Shown here piece by piece: positions 7,083 to 15,317 of a DNA stretch of 33,922 nt; positions within the stretch are counted from its first letter, which is position 1, and each line of letters opens with the position of its first letter. The stretch is from positions 1 through 33,922 of the forward strand of contig WQYA01000017.1 in NCBI GenBank assembly GCA_009781495.1, written 5' to 3'. The position numbers and the translations under genes were made by a program. Under the pieces are notes generated by a model. That model did not search any database and was not told the DNA's origin. It worked only from the letters and a program-made list of their open reading frames with translations. The DNA comes from Cystobacterineae bacterium (lineage in GTDB: Bacteria > Myxococcota > Myxococcia > Myxococcales > Myxococcaceae).

Positions 7083-7843
7083 GTGGACGGGGACCTCAAC
7101 TGCGCGGAGGTATAGCCAAAACGACGCTCGCGCCTTTGGTATTCCGCAAGACAATCCAAAAACTGCGGCTCTCTAAAATCCGGCCACAGCGTGGAAGAGA
7201 ATACCAACTCCGCATAGGCGCTTTGCCACAATAAAAAATTAGAAATACGCAACTCGCCGCTCGTGCGTACCAGCATGTCTACTTCGGGTAGCCCAAAGGT
7301 AAACAACTCCCCCTCTAAGGCCTTCGCGTCTATCTCCTCCGGCCTCATTTCCCCCCTCGCTACCCTCTGCGCTAAACGACGCGCCGCAAATACCAACTCC
7401 TCCCGGGAGCCATAGCTGACGGCCAAAGTCAACACCATCTCCTTGTTGGAAGCGCTGGCCTCGCACAATTCCAACAAAGGTTCTCGCACCTCGTCGGGAA
7501 GACGGTCTAATTCACCAATAACATTTAGCTTTATTTGGTTATCCAAAATTTCATGGCGCTCTTTTAATAAATATTCGCTTAAAAGCGCCATTAACCCCTC
7601 AATCTCATCCCAAGGGCGCATCCAGTTTTGCATGGAAAAGGCATATAAAGTCACCGCCTCCAACCCCAAACGGCGCGCGCACCGCGTCACCTCTCGCACA
7701 CGGTTGGCCCCCTCTCTGTGGCCTTCCAAGCGCGGCAACCCACGCAACTCTGCCCAGCGCCCGTTGCCGTCCATAATAATGCCAATGTGCCTGGGCAGGG
7801 GGCGTTGTTTTATAAACGGTTCAAAAGAGTTCAATGACTTCAT
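7079..7843 (-). CDS. uppS: Isoprenyl (undecaprenyl) diphosphate synthase
   Basis: This 254-residue cis-prenyltransferase elongates farnesyl diphosphate with isopentenyl diphosphate to the C55 lipid carrier used for peptidoglycan and O-antigen. Visible motifs are HIGIIMDGNGRWA with catalytic Asp25, the GHREGA segment, MLVRTSGELRISNFLLWQSAYAEL and LWPDF near the C-terminus. The usual FSSENW loop reads FSMQNW here, so two conserved residues of the substrate loop (Ser and Glu) are changed while Asn and Trp are kept. The start is ATG 7843. No clear ribosome site precedes it; AGGG is 17 bases away. It is the first gene of the minus-strand cluster. The upstream frr/pyrH genes that often precede uppS are replaced by a divergent kinase gene. 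Confidence 0.93.
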   Translation of the reverse strand: MKSLNSFEPFIKQRPLPRHIGIIMDGNGRWAELRGLPRLEGHREGANRVREVTRCARRLGLEAVTLYAFSMQNWMRPWDEIEGLMALLSEYLLKERHEILDNQIKLNVIGELDRLPDEVREPLLELCEASASNKEMVLTLAVSYGSREELVFAARRLAQRVARGEMRPEEIDAKALEGELFTFGLPEVDMLVRTSGELRISNFLLWQSAYAELVFSSTLWPDFREPQFLDCLAEYQRRERRFGYTSAQLRSPST

Positions 7844-7964
7844 CCAAATGGGACTACCCTAGAGGGTTTTGCTAACTTTTCTACTCAAAAGCATGGGGGA
7901 GGTGCTAGTTTGATTTTGGTTCTCCCTCAACCCTTAACCTTTTTTATGGCCGTATGTTTCAATT
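7844..7964. promoter_or_regulatory. Divergent uppS / kinase intergenic region
   Basis: This 121-base gap separates the minus-strand envelope-lipid operon from the plus-strand kinase operon, so at least two promoters should lie here. I see no pair of -35/-10 boxes good enough to assign. The kinase ATG at 7965 has no Shine-Dalgarno sequence in the preceding 20 bases, so its message may be leaderless or weakly translated. Confidence 0.35.
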
Positions 7965-9116
7965 ATGCCCCCAAAAACCGTAGGGCCTTACCGTATCCTT
8001 GAAAAATTAGGTTCCGGAGGGGTTGGAACGGTTTATAAAGCCATCGACAGACGCTCGGGCGACTCCGTGGCCCTCAAGCTGCTGTCTACGGGCACGGCGC
8101 TGGACGTGCGCGTCGTGCGCAGGTTGACGCGGGAATATGAAACTTTGCAAGGTTTGGCCCACCCCAATGTCGTCCGTGTTTATGATACGGGGGTACACCG
8201 GGGCTATCCCTATTTAACCATGGAATTGGTAGAGGGTTTAACTTTACGCCACTACCTCTCCTTGTCCTCCGGCGAGTTGACTTCCGACAAACACCTGCTC
8301 CTGGCCATTAAAGCCCATTTGGAAAGCGTCAACAAACATACCTGGGACGAAGAGGCCTCCCGCACGGACAAAACAGACGACTCTGCCCATCATTTTGGAC
8401 TCTCGGACTATGCCGAAGAAGCCCCCAGTGAAATCAGCCAAGAAGGCCCCGAGTCCATGCGTGCCTTCGCCAAATTGGTTGGAGAGCCGGACACGGCAGC
8501 CAGCGCTTCGTCGGAAGCTTCCGTAGACTTGCCCTATGCCTTGCCCACCACGCACCATGAGCTTGCCACCTCACACTCCATCAGTGAAGCCGAGTTGATT
8601 CAACTCAACCGCCCGGAGCGCGTCGGCCGCTTGAAGGATGTTTTTTTGCAGCTGACGCAGGCGCTTTCCCATATCCACGGGCACGGGTTGATTCACCGCG
8701 ACTTAAAACCCTCCAACATTATGGTGAATGAAGAGCGCGTCGCCAAACTCATGGACTTTGGCCTTGCCAAATTCATTTCGGACGACAGGTCCAGCGTGAC
8801 GAATACGGGCAAAATGGTCGGCACCTTCCGTTATATGGCGCCGGAGCAAATTCTGGGCGAATATGTGGATGCGCGGGCAGACCTCTATTCGCTGGGCATC
8901 ATCCTCTATGAGTTGCTGGCAGGCCGCCCGCCCTTCGAGGCCAAAACACCTTATGAGCTTTGGAGACAAGTCCTTGAAACGGAACCCAAGCCCATTGCCG
9001 CTGTCAACCCTGCCGTGGACCGCCAACTGGCGCAAGTCGCCCAGCACCTCATGAATAAGGAGCCCGACGACAGAATACAAACCGCAGAAGAAGTTTATGA
9101 GGCGCTCGGGGAGTGA
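7965..9116 (+). CDS. Soluble serine/threonine protein kinase with large insert
   Basis: This is a 383-residue Hanks-type kinase. It has the glycine loop GSGGVG (17-22), ATP lysine K38 in VALKLL, catalytic loop HRDLKPSN (D246), DFG (264-266), GTFRYMAPEQ (286-295) and the DLYSLG motif. About 115 residues (roughly 103-220) are inserted between the hinge region and helix E. They are acidic and Ser/Thr-rich and contain no membrane segment. The C-terminus stops right after the kinase fold, so no sensor, PEGA or TPR domain and no anchor is present; the protein should be cytosolic. The substrate is unknown. The stop overlaps the next start (GTGA), tying production to that of an RluA-type pseudouridine synthase. 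Myxobacteria carry many such kinases, so the family is expected; the insert is the unusual part. Confidence 0.93.
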   Translation: MPPKTVGPYRILEKLGSGGVGTVYKAIDRRSGDSVALKLLSTGTALDVRVVRRLTREYETLQGLAHPNVVRVYDTGVHRGYPYLTMELVEGLTLRHYLSLSSGELTSDKHLLLAIKAHLESVNKHTWDEEASRTDKTDDSAHHFGLSDYAEEAPSEISQEGPESMRAFAKLVGEPDTAASASSEASVDLPYALPTTHHELATSHSISEAELIQLNRPERVGRLKDVFLQLTQALSHIHGHGLIHRDLKPSNIMVNEERVAKLMDFGLAKFISDDRSSVTNTGKMVGTFRYMAPEQILGEYVDARADLYSLGIILYELLAGRPPFEAKTPYELWRQVLETEPKPIAAVNPAVDRQLAQVAQHLMNKEPDDRIQTAEEVYEALGE

Positions 9117-10039
9117 AAACCCAGCTTGAAGTCCCCCCCCAAGCTGCCCAGCAACGCGCCGACGTCTATTTGGCCCAAGCCCTGCGCCTGTCGCGCAACA
9201 GTGTTAAACGGCTTTTGGCCGCCGGCGCTGTCCGCTCCAAGGGGCGCGCCATTGCCAAAAACCAAACGCTGGAGCCGGGCGCCTTGTTGGAAGTGGACTT
9301 GACGTTGGCCCAGGCGCAACTTATCCCCAACCCCTCCCTGCCGCTTCGTGTCCTGTTTGAAGACGAAGCCTTGCTTGTCCTCGACAAACCCACGGCGCTT
9401 GCCTGCTACCCCTTGCGCGCAGACGAAACCCATACCTTGGCCAATGCACTGGCGGCACGCTACCCTGCACAGGCAAACGTCTCCCCCCACCCGCTTGAAG
9501 CGGGACTGTGCCACCGCCTCGACAAGGAAACTTCAGGACTGCTCATCGCCGCCCGTAGCCCACATGTTTATAGACATATGCGTGAGGCTTTTTCTAAACG
9601 GCTTATCTATAAGCGCTACCTATGCCTATGCCTGTCTAGGGGTAGCCTTCCCCCTGAAGGTACCCTCTCCTCCCCGTTAATACAAAGGGGGGCCTCCTCT
9701 AAAATTGCCCTGCCCTATGCCCCTAAAGCCCGCCCTGCGCATACCCAATTCCGCGTCCTGGAAAAACAAGGCCCCTATGGCTTGCTGTCTGTGGAAATTG
9801 CTACGGGCGTTATGCACCAAATACGCGCCCACTTGGCCAGCATGGACGCTCCCCTCCTGGGCGATGAGCGCTATGGTTTGGGGAAGTCCCCCCTCTGCCC
9901 CCGGCTGTTTCTGCATGCCGCAGAGCTTCGGTTTTCTCACCCGTTGACGCAACAACAACTGTCTTTTGAAGCCGCTTTGCCTTCAGAGTTGCGCGCCACA
10001 TTGGCCCAACTCAAATTTGAGTTTCCGAGGGCCTGCTAG
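9113..10039 (+). CDS. RluA-family pseudouridine synthase
   Basis: This 308-residue RNA pseudouridine synthase has an N-terminal S4 RNA-binding domain (about 15-60, RADVYLAQ...RNSVKRLLAAGAV). The catalytic domain carries the family motif HRLDKETSGLLI, with the nucleophilic Asp at about 137, followed by KRYLCL and MHQIRAHLA. It converts a uridine in rRNA or tRNA to pseudouridine. Which of RluA, RluC or RluD it matches cannot be told from motifs alone, although the S4 domain is typical of RluC and RluD. It starts with GTG at 9113, overlapping the kinase stop by GTGA, so reading depends on translation of the kinase. Its last 29 bases overlap the 3' end of pcnB on the opposite strand. Confidence 0.9.
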   Translation: MKTQLEVPPQAAQQRADVYLAQALRLSRNSVKRLLAAGAVRSKGRAIAKNQTLEPGALLEVDLTLAQAQLIPNPSLPLRVLFEDEALLVLDKPTALACYPLRADETHTLANALAARYPAQANVSPHPLEAGLCHRLDKETSGLLIAARSPHVYRHMREAFSKRLIYKRYLCLCLSRGSLPPEGTLSSPLIQRGASSKIALPYAPKARPAHTQFRVLEKQGPYGLLSVEIATGVMHQIRAHLASMDAPLLGDERYGLGKSPLCPRLFLHAAELRFSHPLTQQQLSFEAALPSELRATLAQLKFEFPRAC

Positions 10040-11357
10040 CACTGTCCCAAATCTCCGGGCCCTCCTCAGGCAAACGCTCTTTGGGCAAATGCTCTTGCGA
10101 AGGCTTGCGACGTTTGGGCTTCCTTGCCGACGTCTTCAGCACAGGCTCCCGCCCCTCTTTCCACGCCTTCAACTCTTCGGAAAACTGGCCTGTGGCCGTA
10201 TTCCAAATTTCAAACACCGTCATGGCCTCTTCAAAAAAAGCATGCTCCCTAAACCGGCGCAGGCCCCCTTTGTATTTGCGTTGCCCAACCAAAATACGCT
10301 GCACAAATAACAAATTTCTGCAACCCTCTGCCATACGCTTGGGCAGACAAATGTCCCGCTTCAGTTCTCTCAAAAAACCCTGGAGCTTCTCCATGCTGTC
10401 CTCTTGAAGCTCCACTTGGAAGGGGTTGGCTACCGCTATCATTAAACAGGCTAAAATTACCGCGTCACTACAACCCTTGCCGCCAGAAAGCCAAGCATCC
10501 AAACCCGAAACGCAGGCAAAAAAGGTTTCCTTCTCCCTCTCTGTCGCCTCATTCAAAAAACGCCACAGAGGCGGAAACAACAACTCCAAGGCATCCAAAG
10601 CCATCAACATCTGCAAGGCAGGCTTCGCAATCCCCCCGCGCAACAAACGGAATGTCTCCTCCAAAAGACGTGAGGAGGAGCATTTGGGCAAGTCTTCAAC
10701 TGCCGCCTTCATGGCTGCATAGGTGGGCGGCTCAATCTCAAAACCCAACTTGCATACAAAACGTACGGCGCGCAGAATGCGGACAGGGTCCTCCCTCATC
10801 CGAATTTCAGGGTCCCCTATGGTGCGCAGCAACCCCTTCTTTAAGTCTGAATAGCCGTCTACAAAGTCGATAATACAGGCCGCTAGGGGGTCAAAAAACA
10901 AACCGTTAATGGTGAAGTCCCGACGGCAAACATCTTCTTGCGCAGAGCCGAATACGTTGTCGCGCCGAATCAGCAAATCCTCCGAGTCCGCAGAGGTGCC
11001 CGGGTCCGCACGAAACGTGGAAACTTCAAAAATCCTCCCGTCCCGGGAAAAAATATGCACCAGCCTAAAACGCCGCCCTATGAGACGACAATTCCTAAAC
11101 AGGGCCCTTATTTGTCTGGGACGGGCATTCGTCGCAATGTCAAAATCCTTGGGCGTACGCTGAAGCAACAAGTCCCTGACACAACCCCCTACCAAATAAG
11201 CCTCATAACCATATTGCCGAAGGCGGAGGACAATGCGCACAGCATCCGCGTCCAGCTGCCCATATTCAATGACAGACTTCACATTCTCCGTCTGCGCTTG
11301 CACCACGTCCGACTCCACCAAAGGAGCTGACACAGCACCCAATTCCACTTCAATCAT
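10011..11357 (-). CDS. pcnB: Poly(A) polymerase of the tRNA nucleotidyltransferase family
   Basis: This 448-residue class II nucleotidyltransferase adds 3' A tails that target RNA for decay. The head domain has LVGGCVRDLLL (55-65) and the metal-binding DFD (71-73). It also has LIGRRFRLVHI (92-102), the arrangement given as diagnostic for bacterial poly(A) polymerase rather than CCA enzyme, then EVSTFR and RRDFTINGLFFDP. RMREDPVRILRAVRF follows. The C-terminus is basic and disordered (RKPKRRKP), fitting RNA binding. All four tRNA genes in the window lack an encoded CCA, so a separate CCA-adding enzyme, or a dual role of this one, is needed. It starts at ATG 11357 with a GGAG 13 bases upstream. 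Its 3' end overlaps the convergent RluA gene. Confidence 0.88.
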   Translation of the reverse strand: MIEVELGAVSAPLVESDVVQAQTENVKSVIEYGQLDADAVRIVLRLRQYGYEAYLVGGCVRDLLLQRTPKDFDIATNARPRQIRALFRNCRLIGRRFRLVHIFSRDGRIFEVSTFRADPGTSADSEDLLIRRDNVFGSAQEDVCRRDFTINGLFFDPLAACIIDFVDGYSDLKKGLLRTIGDPEIRMREDPVRILRAVRFVCKLGFEIEPPTYAAMKAAVEDLPKCSSSRLLEETFRLLRGGIAKPALQMLMALDALELLFPPLWRFLNEATEREKETFFACVSGLDAWLSGGKGCSDAVILACLMIAVANPFQVELQEDSMEKLQGFLRELKRDICLPKRMAEGCRNLLFVQRILVGQRKYKGGLRRFREHAFFEEAMTVFEIWNTATGQFSEELKAWKEGREPVLKTSARKPKRRKPSQEHLPKERLPEEGPEIWDSASRPSETQI

Positions 11358-11458
11358 GTTGTTCTGCTACTCCCAAACAAAGCCCTTATCAGCCAAGGCG
11401 CCAAACTCCGCCCTCCATAGCGCGCACATCGCCAGGCCACAAGTGCTGCCCACTTTTT

Positions 11459-12685
11459 TCAATGACTTTTCAACCGGGGCAAACGCCATGCCCCCAGACA
11501 AACCAAAAAAGCCATCCCTGCCGCCACAAAGTAAGTCGCAGAAGGCGCAAAACTTGTATATAAAAATCCACCTAAAATAGGCCCTAAAATCCGACCTAAG
11601 GCCCCCATACTCTGATAGGCCCCCAGGGCCTCCCCCTGGTTCTCCGAAGGGGCTAACCTGGAAACCAAGGCCGATAGCGAGGGGTTATAGAGCGCTGCCC
11701 CAAAGGCGATGAGCACGGCAGGCACATACATCCATATAAACCGCGTCGGTAAGGTGAATAAGGCCAAACCTATGGCCACTGCCCCTGCCCCCCCTATGAT
11801 TAAAGCCTTCTCCGAAAAATATTTCCGGAAATGTTTAATCGCAAAACCTTGAATGAATACGCTTACTAACCCAATGGCCGTGAACAACCAACCCACCTTT
11901 TGGGAAGCCTGCTGGTGCATCGCTGCATCCGCATGGGCGTGCAAATGAAACAGGCCCCCGGCAAGCTGGGCATGGGGCGCCAAAAACTTCTGGAGAACAA
12001 AAACCGCAAAAGTGGTCTCCATTTGCGTAAACGCTGCCGTGTAGAGCAAGGATAAAAATAAAGCCAAACCAAAACCCGGCAGCTTTATCCATACCCACCA
12101 CCGACCCTCCCCACGACGCCTCTTCCTCTGCGCTTTGGGAATCTCTGCCAAAAAAAACAGGGCCAATAAAAAACTCAACGCAGAAAAAAAAGCGCTCGCA
12201 AGCCCTATGGCTAAATTTCCCCCTAGGCCCCCTAGGAGACCCCCTAGGGCTGGGCCTAATACGAAGCCTAAGCCAAAAGCAGCCCCTATCACCGCCATCC
12301 CCTGCGCTCGACGCTCTTCGGAAGTCACGTCTGCTATATAGGCCTGGGCTGTGGCAATGTTGGCTGCCGCAATCCCCGCCAATAGGCGCGAAACAAACAG
12401 CATGGGCAGCGAATCCGCAAACGCAAACACAAGGTTGGCAACCACAAAACCTGCAAGGCTATAGAGCAATATGGGTTTGCGGCCTATTTTATCGGACAGC
12501 TTCCCCAAACGAGGCGCTATCAAAAACTGCATCAACGAATAGCTCGACATCAAAAGCCCCACCATGAAGGCGGAGCCTTTGTATTTGTCGACATAAATGC
12601 CCAACTGCGGAACGACGATTCCAAACCCCAGTAAGTCAATAAAGACTACCAGGAAAATGATGCCCAAAGACGCTCGTTGCTTCAC
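11459..12685 (-). CDS. MFS exporter with histidine-rich loop
   Basis: This 408-residue major facilitator of the DHA1/TetA type likely exports drugs or metabolites by proton antiport. Motif A is clear after helix 2 (GKLSDKIGRKPILL, 61-74), and GLGFVLGPALGGLLGG fits the helix 5 antiporter motif C. About twelve hydrophobic segments are visible. Between the segments at about 209-232 and 266-285 lies an extra loop with five histidines (H238, H247, H249, H251, H257), which could bind a divalent metal; this is not a normal part of TetA-like proteins. The start is GTG 12685, overlapping the stop of the gliding gene gltC (GTGA), so it is translated with the glt genes. The substrate cannot be inferred. 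Confidence 0.88.
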   Translation of the reverse strand: MKQRASLGIIFLVVFIDLLGFGIVVPQLGIYVDKYKGSAFMVGLLMSSYSLMQFLIAPRLGKLSDKIGRKPILLYSLAGFVVANLVFAFADSLPMLFVSRLLAGIAAANIATAQAYIADVTSEERRAQGMAVIGAAFGLGFVLGPALGGLLGGLGGNLAIGLASAFFSALSFLLALFFLAEIPKAQRKRRRGEGRWWVWIKLPGFGLALFLSLLYTAAFTQMETTFAVFVLQKFLAPHAQLAGGLFHLHAHADAAMHQQASQKVGWLFTAIGLVSVFIQGFAIKHFRKYFSEKALIIGGAGAVAIGLALFTLPTRFIWMYVPAVLIAFGAALYNPSLSALVSRLAPSENQGEALGAYQSMGALGRILGPILGGFLYTSFAPSATYFVAAGMAFLVCLGAWRLPRLKSH

Positions 12686-14604
12686 GAATCATCCGAGGCT
12701 TCTGCTGCTGGCGTTAATGGTTTGTTAATGCAACCTTTGGTCAGTGTATAGCGATAAGTACCCAGTTCATCACGCCAATATTCACCCGTATAGGGCCAAT
12801 AGAGATAGTCATCTGGAACGGCTACGGAATATTGATATTTTCGAATAACATCCAAGGCGCCGCCTTCAGCCAATTGCTGTTCCAAATAAATTTTTTCTTT
12901 CTCGACAGTATCCACTCGAATTCGCAGCGCATTGGAACTGAGGGTTCGCAATTCCAAAAGCTCCAGCTCCAGCTTGCCCTTGGCCATAATACCCGCCTTG
13001 TTCATCAGCCTCTCACGCTGTCCCTTGATGGACTCAATTAAAGCCTTCACCAATTCGGAATATTTGAAGGTGTCGGCATAGTTGCTGAAAGCATCCACTT
13101 CTTTTTCCAGCTCAGCAATGGCCTCCAGCGTTTTGCGCAAATCCGTGTCTGTCAGGGCGAGATTGAGAACCCGAGCGAGAATTTCATTGGTTGTGTTGGA
13201 GCCTTGCCTTTTGAGATTCATCTTTTGGATTTCATCCAAGGCCTGGTAATATTCTCCTGCGCTCATATTGGAAGACACCATCTGCGCCAGTTTCTCTTGA
13301 ACAGGCCCATAAATGGCTTCAAACTCATCCACAATGCTGAGCGCTTCCTGGTAACGGCAATTTTCAAAATAAATGACGGCCCTGAGAATAAAGGCTTCTG
13401 GAAAATATTCTTCACGGAAGAAGGGCGAAGACAAAGTAATAAGGTTTCCAAGCGCTTGCTCATATCGGCCGATGCGATAACTGGCCCAAGACGATTCAAA
13501 AAGAGAGTTGAGCCATTGCTCTCGTCCACGCTCAATTTTTGAATAGTAGAAAATGGCGCTTCGGCTTTGCTCAAGGCCATAGTGAATGCGCGCCAACTGC
13601 ATGAAAGCCAATTCGCGCAGTGTAAAAAAAGATCGGTTGCTGGGATCCACAGAGCTTTGTGCCATGCGCGTTTTGCGAATGACTTCCTTCAAGGCTTCCG
13701 TGGCTTGTGTGAGCTTTCCTTCTCGATAATAGGCCAACCCCTCCAGGTATTTCGCCCGAGCATAATAAGGGTCCCCCTCGGGAACCGCCAAACTCAAGCG
13801 AACCACCTCTTCAAAACTCCCATTGGCTTCCGCAGTCTCCTTGATGTCATCGAGCGCCTTCCCTCGAAGGAAATGATAACGTGCCAACAAATAGCGAAAT
13901 TCGCTTCGAAACCGCTCCGGAAACTCCACATTGGAATAGCGCGCAATCTCGTCGAGAATCACCGTCTCATTCACGGTCTTCCTTCCAATAAAAAACAACC
14001 ATTCCAGCGCACTCTTGAAATAGGGCGTCGAAGGGCCTTTGGCAAGAATCTCAGAAAACTGGGACAGTGAAGAATGATAGAGCCCAAGACGATAGAGCGC
14101 CTTGGCTAAAATGTATTGGGCTTCTGTGGCAACAGGCAGCATTTGAGGATTGCGTACAATTTCAAAAGCCGTCAACGAAGCTTTCTCATAGTCCTCTGCC
14201 TTAAATTGGTTAATGGCAACTTGGAGCAAGCTTGTATCCACACCCTTGCCTCCCTTAGCACCCTTCCCAGACGGTTCTTTCACTCCTTCAACGGCAGAAG
14301 CTTTGGGAGGTGGCGTTTTGAGAGGTGGCGTTTTGGGGGACGGCGTTGCTGGAGGCGGCGTTGCCGGCAACGGCGTCTCAGCCACTTCTGGGCGTGACGT
14401 GGGCGCCTGTGCCGTGTCCTGCACAGAAGGGGTTGGCGCCGCCTTGCCTTTGCTTGAAACACGCTTCTTGGGCGCTGTTTTGGCTTTCGACTTCGGTTGT
14501 GAGTCCATCCCCTGAAACGTCTGAGCTTCGGCTTTTGAAAAACCTAAAAAAGCAACCAGCAAACAAACGAAGGCGACATATTTGTGCAACATGCAAAGCC
14601 TCAT
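12682..14604 (-). CDS. gltC: Periplasmic TPR protein, GltC-like gliding motility component
   Basis: This 640-residue exported protein has a type I signal peptide (AFVCLLVAFLGFSKAEA) without a lipobox, a Pro/Thr/Lys-rich linker (about 35-125) and a long helical array of TPR-type repeats (about 130-480). Examples are YILAKALYRLGLYHSSLSQF and YLEGLAYYREGKLTQATEAL. A coiled-coil-like stretch and a conserved ending (YLYWPYTGEYWRDELG) follow. The size, location and position after two barrel genes match GltC of Myxococcus xanthus, a periplasmic TPR protein that works with outer-membrane barrels GltA and GltB in the Agl-Glt gliding complex. NfsC of the spore-coat export system is a paralogous alternative. 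The start at 14604 overlaps the gltA-like stop (ATGA). An ATG at 14592 has a better ribosome site (GAGG, 6 bases) and is equally possible. Confidence 0.72.
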   Translation of the reverse strand: MRLCMLHKYVAFVCLLVAFLGFSKAEAQTFQGMDSQPKSKAKTAPKKRVSSKGKAAPTPSVQDTAQAPTSRPEVAETPLPATPPPATPSPKTPPLKTPPPKASAVEGVKEPSGKGAKGGKGVDTSLLQVAINQFKAEDYEKASLTAFEIVRNPQMLPVATEAQYILAKALYRLGLYHSSLSQFSEILAKGPSTPYFKSALEWLFFIGRKTVNETVILDEIARYSNVEFPERFRSEFRYLLARYHFLRGKALDDIKETAEANGSFEEVVRLSLAVPEGDPYYARAKYLEGLAYYREGKLTQATEALKEVIRKTRMAQSSVDPSNRSFFTLRELAFMQLARIHYGLEQSRSAIFYYSKIERGREQWLNSLFESSWASYRIGRYEQALGNLITLSSPFFREEYFPEAFILRAVIYFENCRYQEALSIVDEFEAIYGPVQEKLAQMVSSNMSAGEYYQALDEIQKMNLKRQGSNTTNEILARVLNLALTDTDLRKTLEAIAELEKEVDAFSNYADTFKYSELVKALIESIKGQRERLMNKAGIMAKGKLELELLELRTLSSNALRIRVDTVEKEKIYLEQQLAEGGALDVIRKYQYSVAVPDDYLYWPYTGEYWRDELGTYRYTLTKGCINKPLTPAAEASDDS

Positions 14605-15317
14605 GAGTCAGAACCTGTCGGGAAAAAGAAAGAAAGGCCAAAGTCAAACATCAGCTGATTTCGGATGGAACGATCGCTGCCAATGCGTTCTTGATAGACA
14701 AAATCGCGAAACTCCATGCGCACAGCAAGCCAACGCGTCGCAGCAAACCGAAATCCGATTCCTGCCGTCCCTCCAAAACTGAGCTTGAGGTCTCCCTGTG
14801 GGCCATACATGACGACTCCAGGCCCTATGAATACATAAAGCTTGAAGGGCAAAAACGCTTCTGCACTCAGAGAGATTTTCCCATAAATAGGCGCCCACTG
14901 CAGCTCTAAGTCCCCCATGACACGAATGTTGCCATAGGCACTGAAACTCTCCAATTTCTGCCGCGTCGGCACTTGACAACCCCCCGTATCGCAAACTTGC
15001 GTCGCCCCAGAAACGGTAGACAGCGCATAGCCCCCACGAAGGGCCAGCCCCAGCTCCTCCGTGAAATGATAGGCCAAAAGGCCTCCCAATATGTATTTGT
15101 TGAAAAAAGCATCCCTCAAAGAGAAGGCTACCCCAGGACTCAACTCAAAACGCCCGTCCAGCTTGAAAAACTGTCCGGAAACAGGGCGTACACGCTCTCT
15201 CAACGGCCCCTTCGCGTCTTTGTCAATCTCCGAAACATCACCGGCCTCCTCCTCTGCCGTTTGGGCCAACACGGGAGCCGCCATCAGCATTCCAAGTATA
15301 AACCAAGCACGCATCAT
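14601..15317 (-). CDS. gltA: Outer-membrane beta-barrel protein, GltA-like
   Basis: This protein of about 238 residues has a signal peptide (MMRAWFILGMLMAAPVLA), an acidic linker and a single outer-membrane barrel domain of the myxobacterial type. FELSPGVAFSLRDAFFNKYILGG is followed by a LAYHFTEELGLALRGGY strand pair, and the protein ends in FFFPTG. ATG 15317 is chosen because it overlaps the upstream stop (ATGA) and follows GAGAGG; an ATG at 15332 would start inside the previous gene. It is the second of two adjacent barrels of the same fold followed by a TPR protein, the gltB-gltA-gltC order of Myxococcus xanthus. In that system the barrels form the outer-membrane platform connecting the motor to the surface. 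Assignment to A rather than B rests on order only. Confidence 0.7.
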   Translation of the reverse strand: MMRAWFILGMLMAAPVLAQTAEEEAGDVSEIDKDAKGPLRERVRPVSGQFFKLDGRFELSPGVAFSLRDAFFNKYILGGLLAYHFTEELGLALRGGYALSTVSGATQVCDTGGCQVPTRQKLESFSAYGNIRVMGDLELQWAPIYGKISLSAEAFLPFKLYVFIGPGVVMYGPQGDLKLSFGGTAGIGFRFAATRWLAVRMEFRDFVYQERIGSDRSIRNQLMFDFGLSFFFPTGSDS

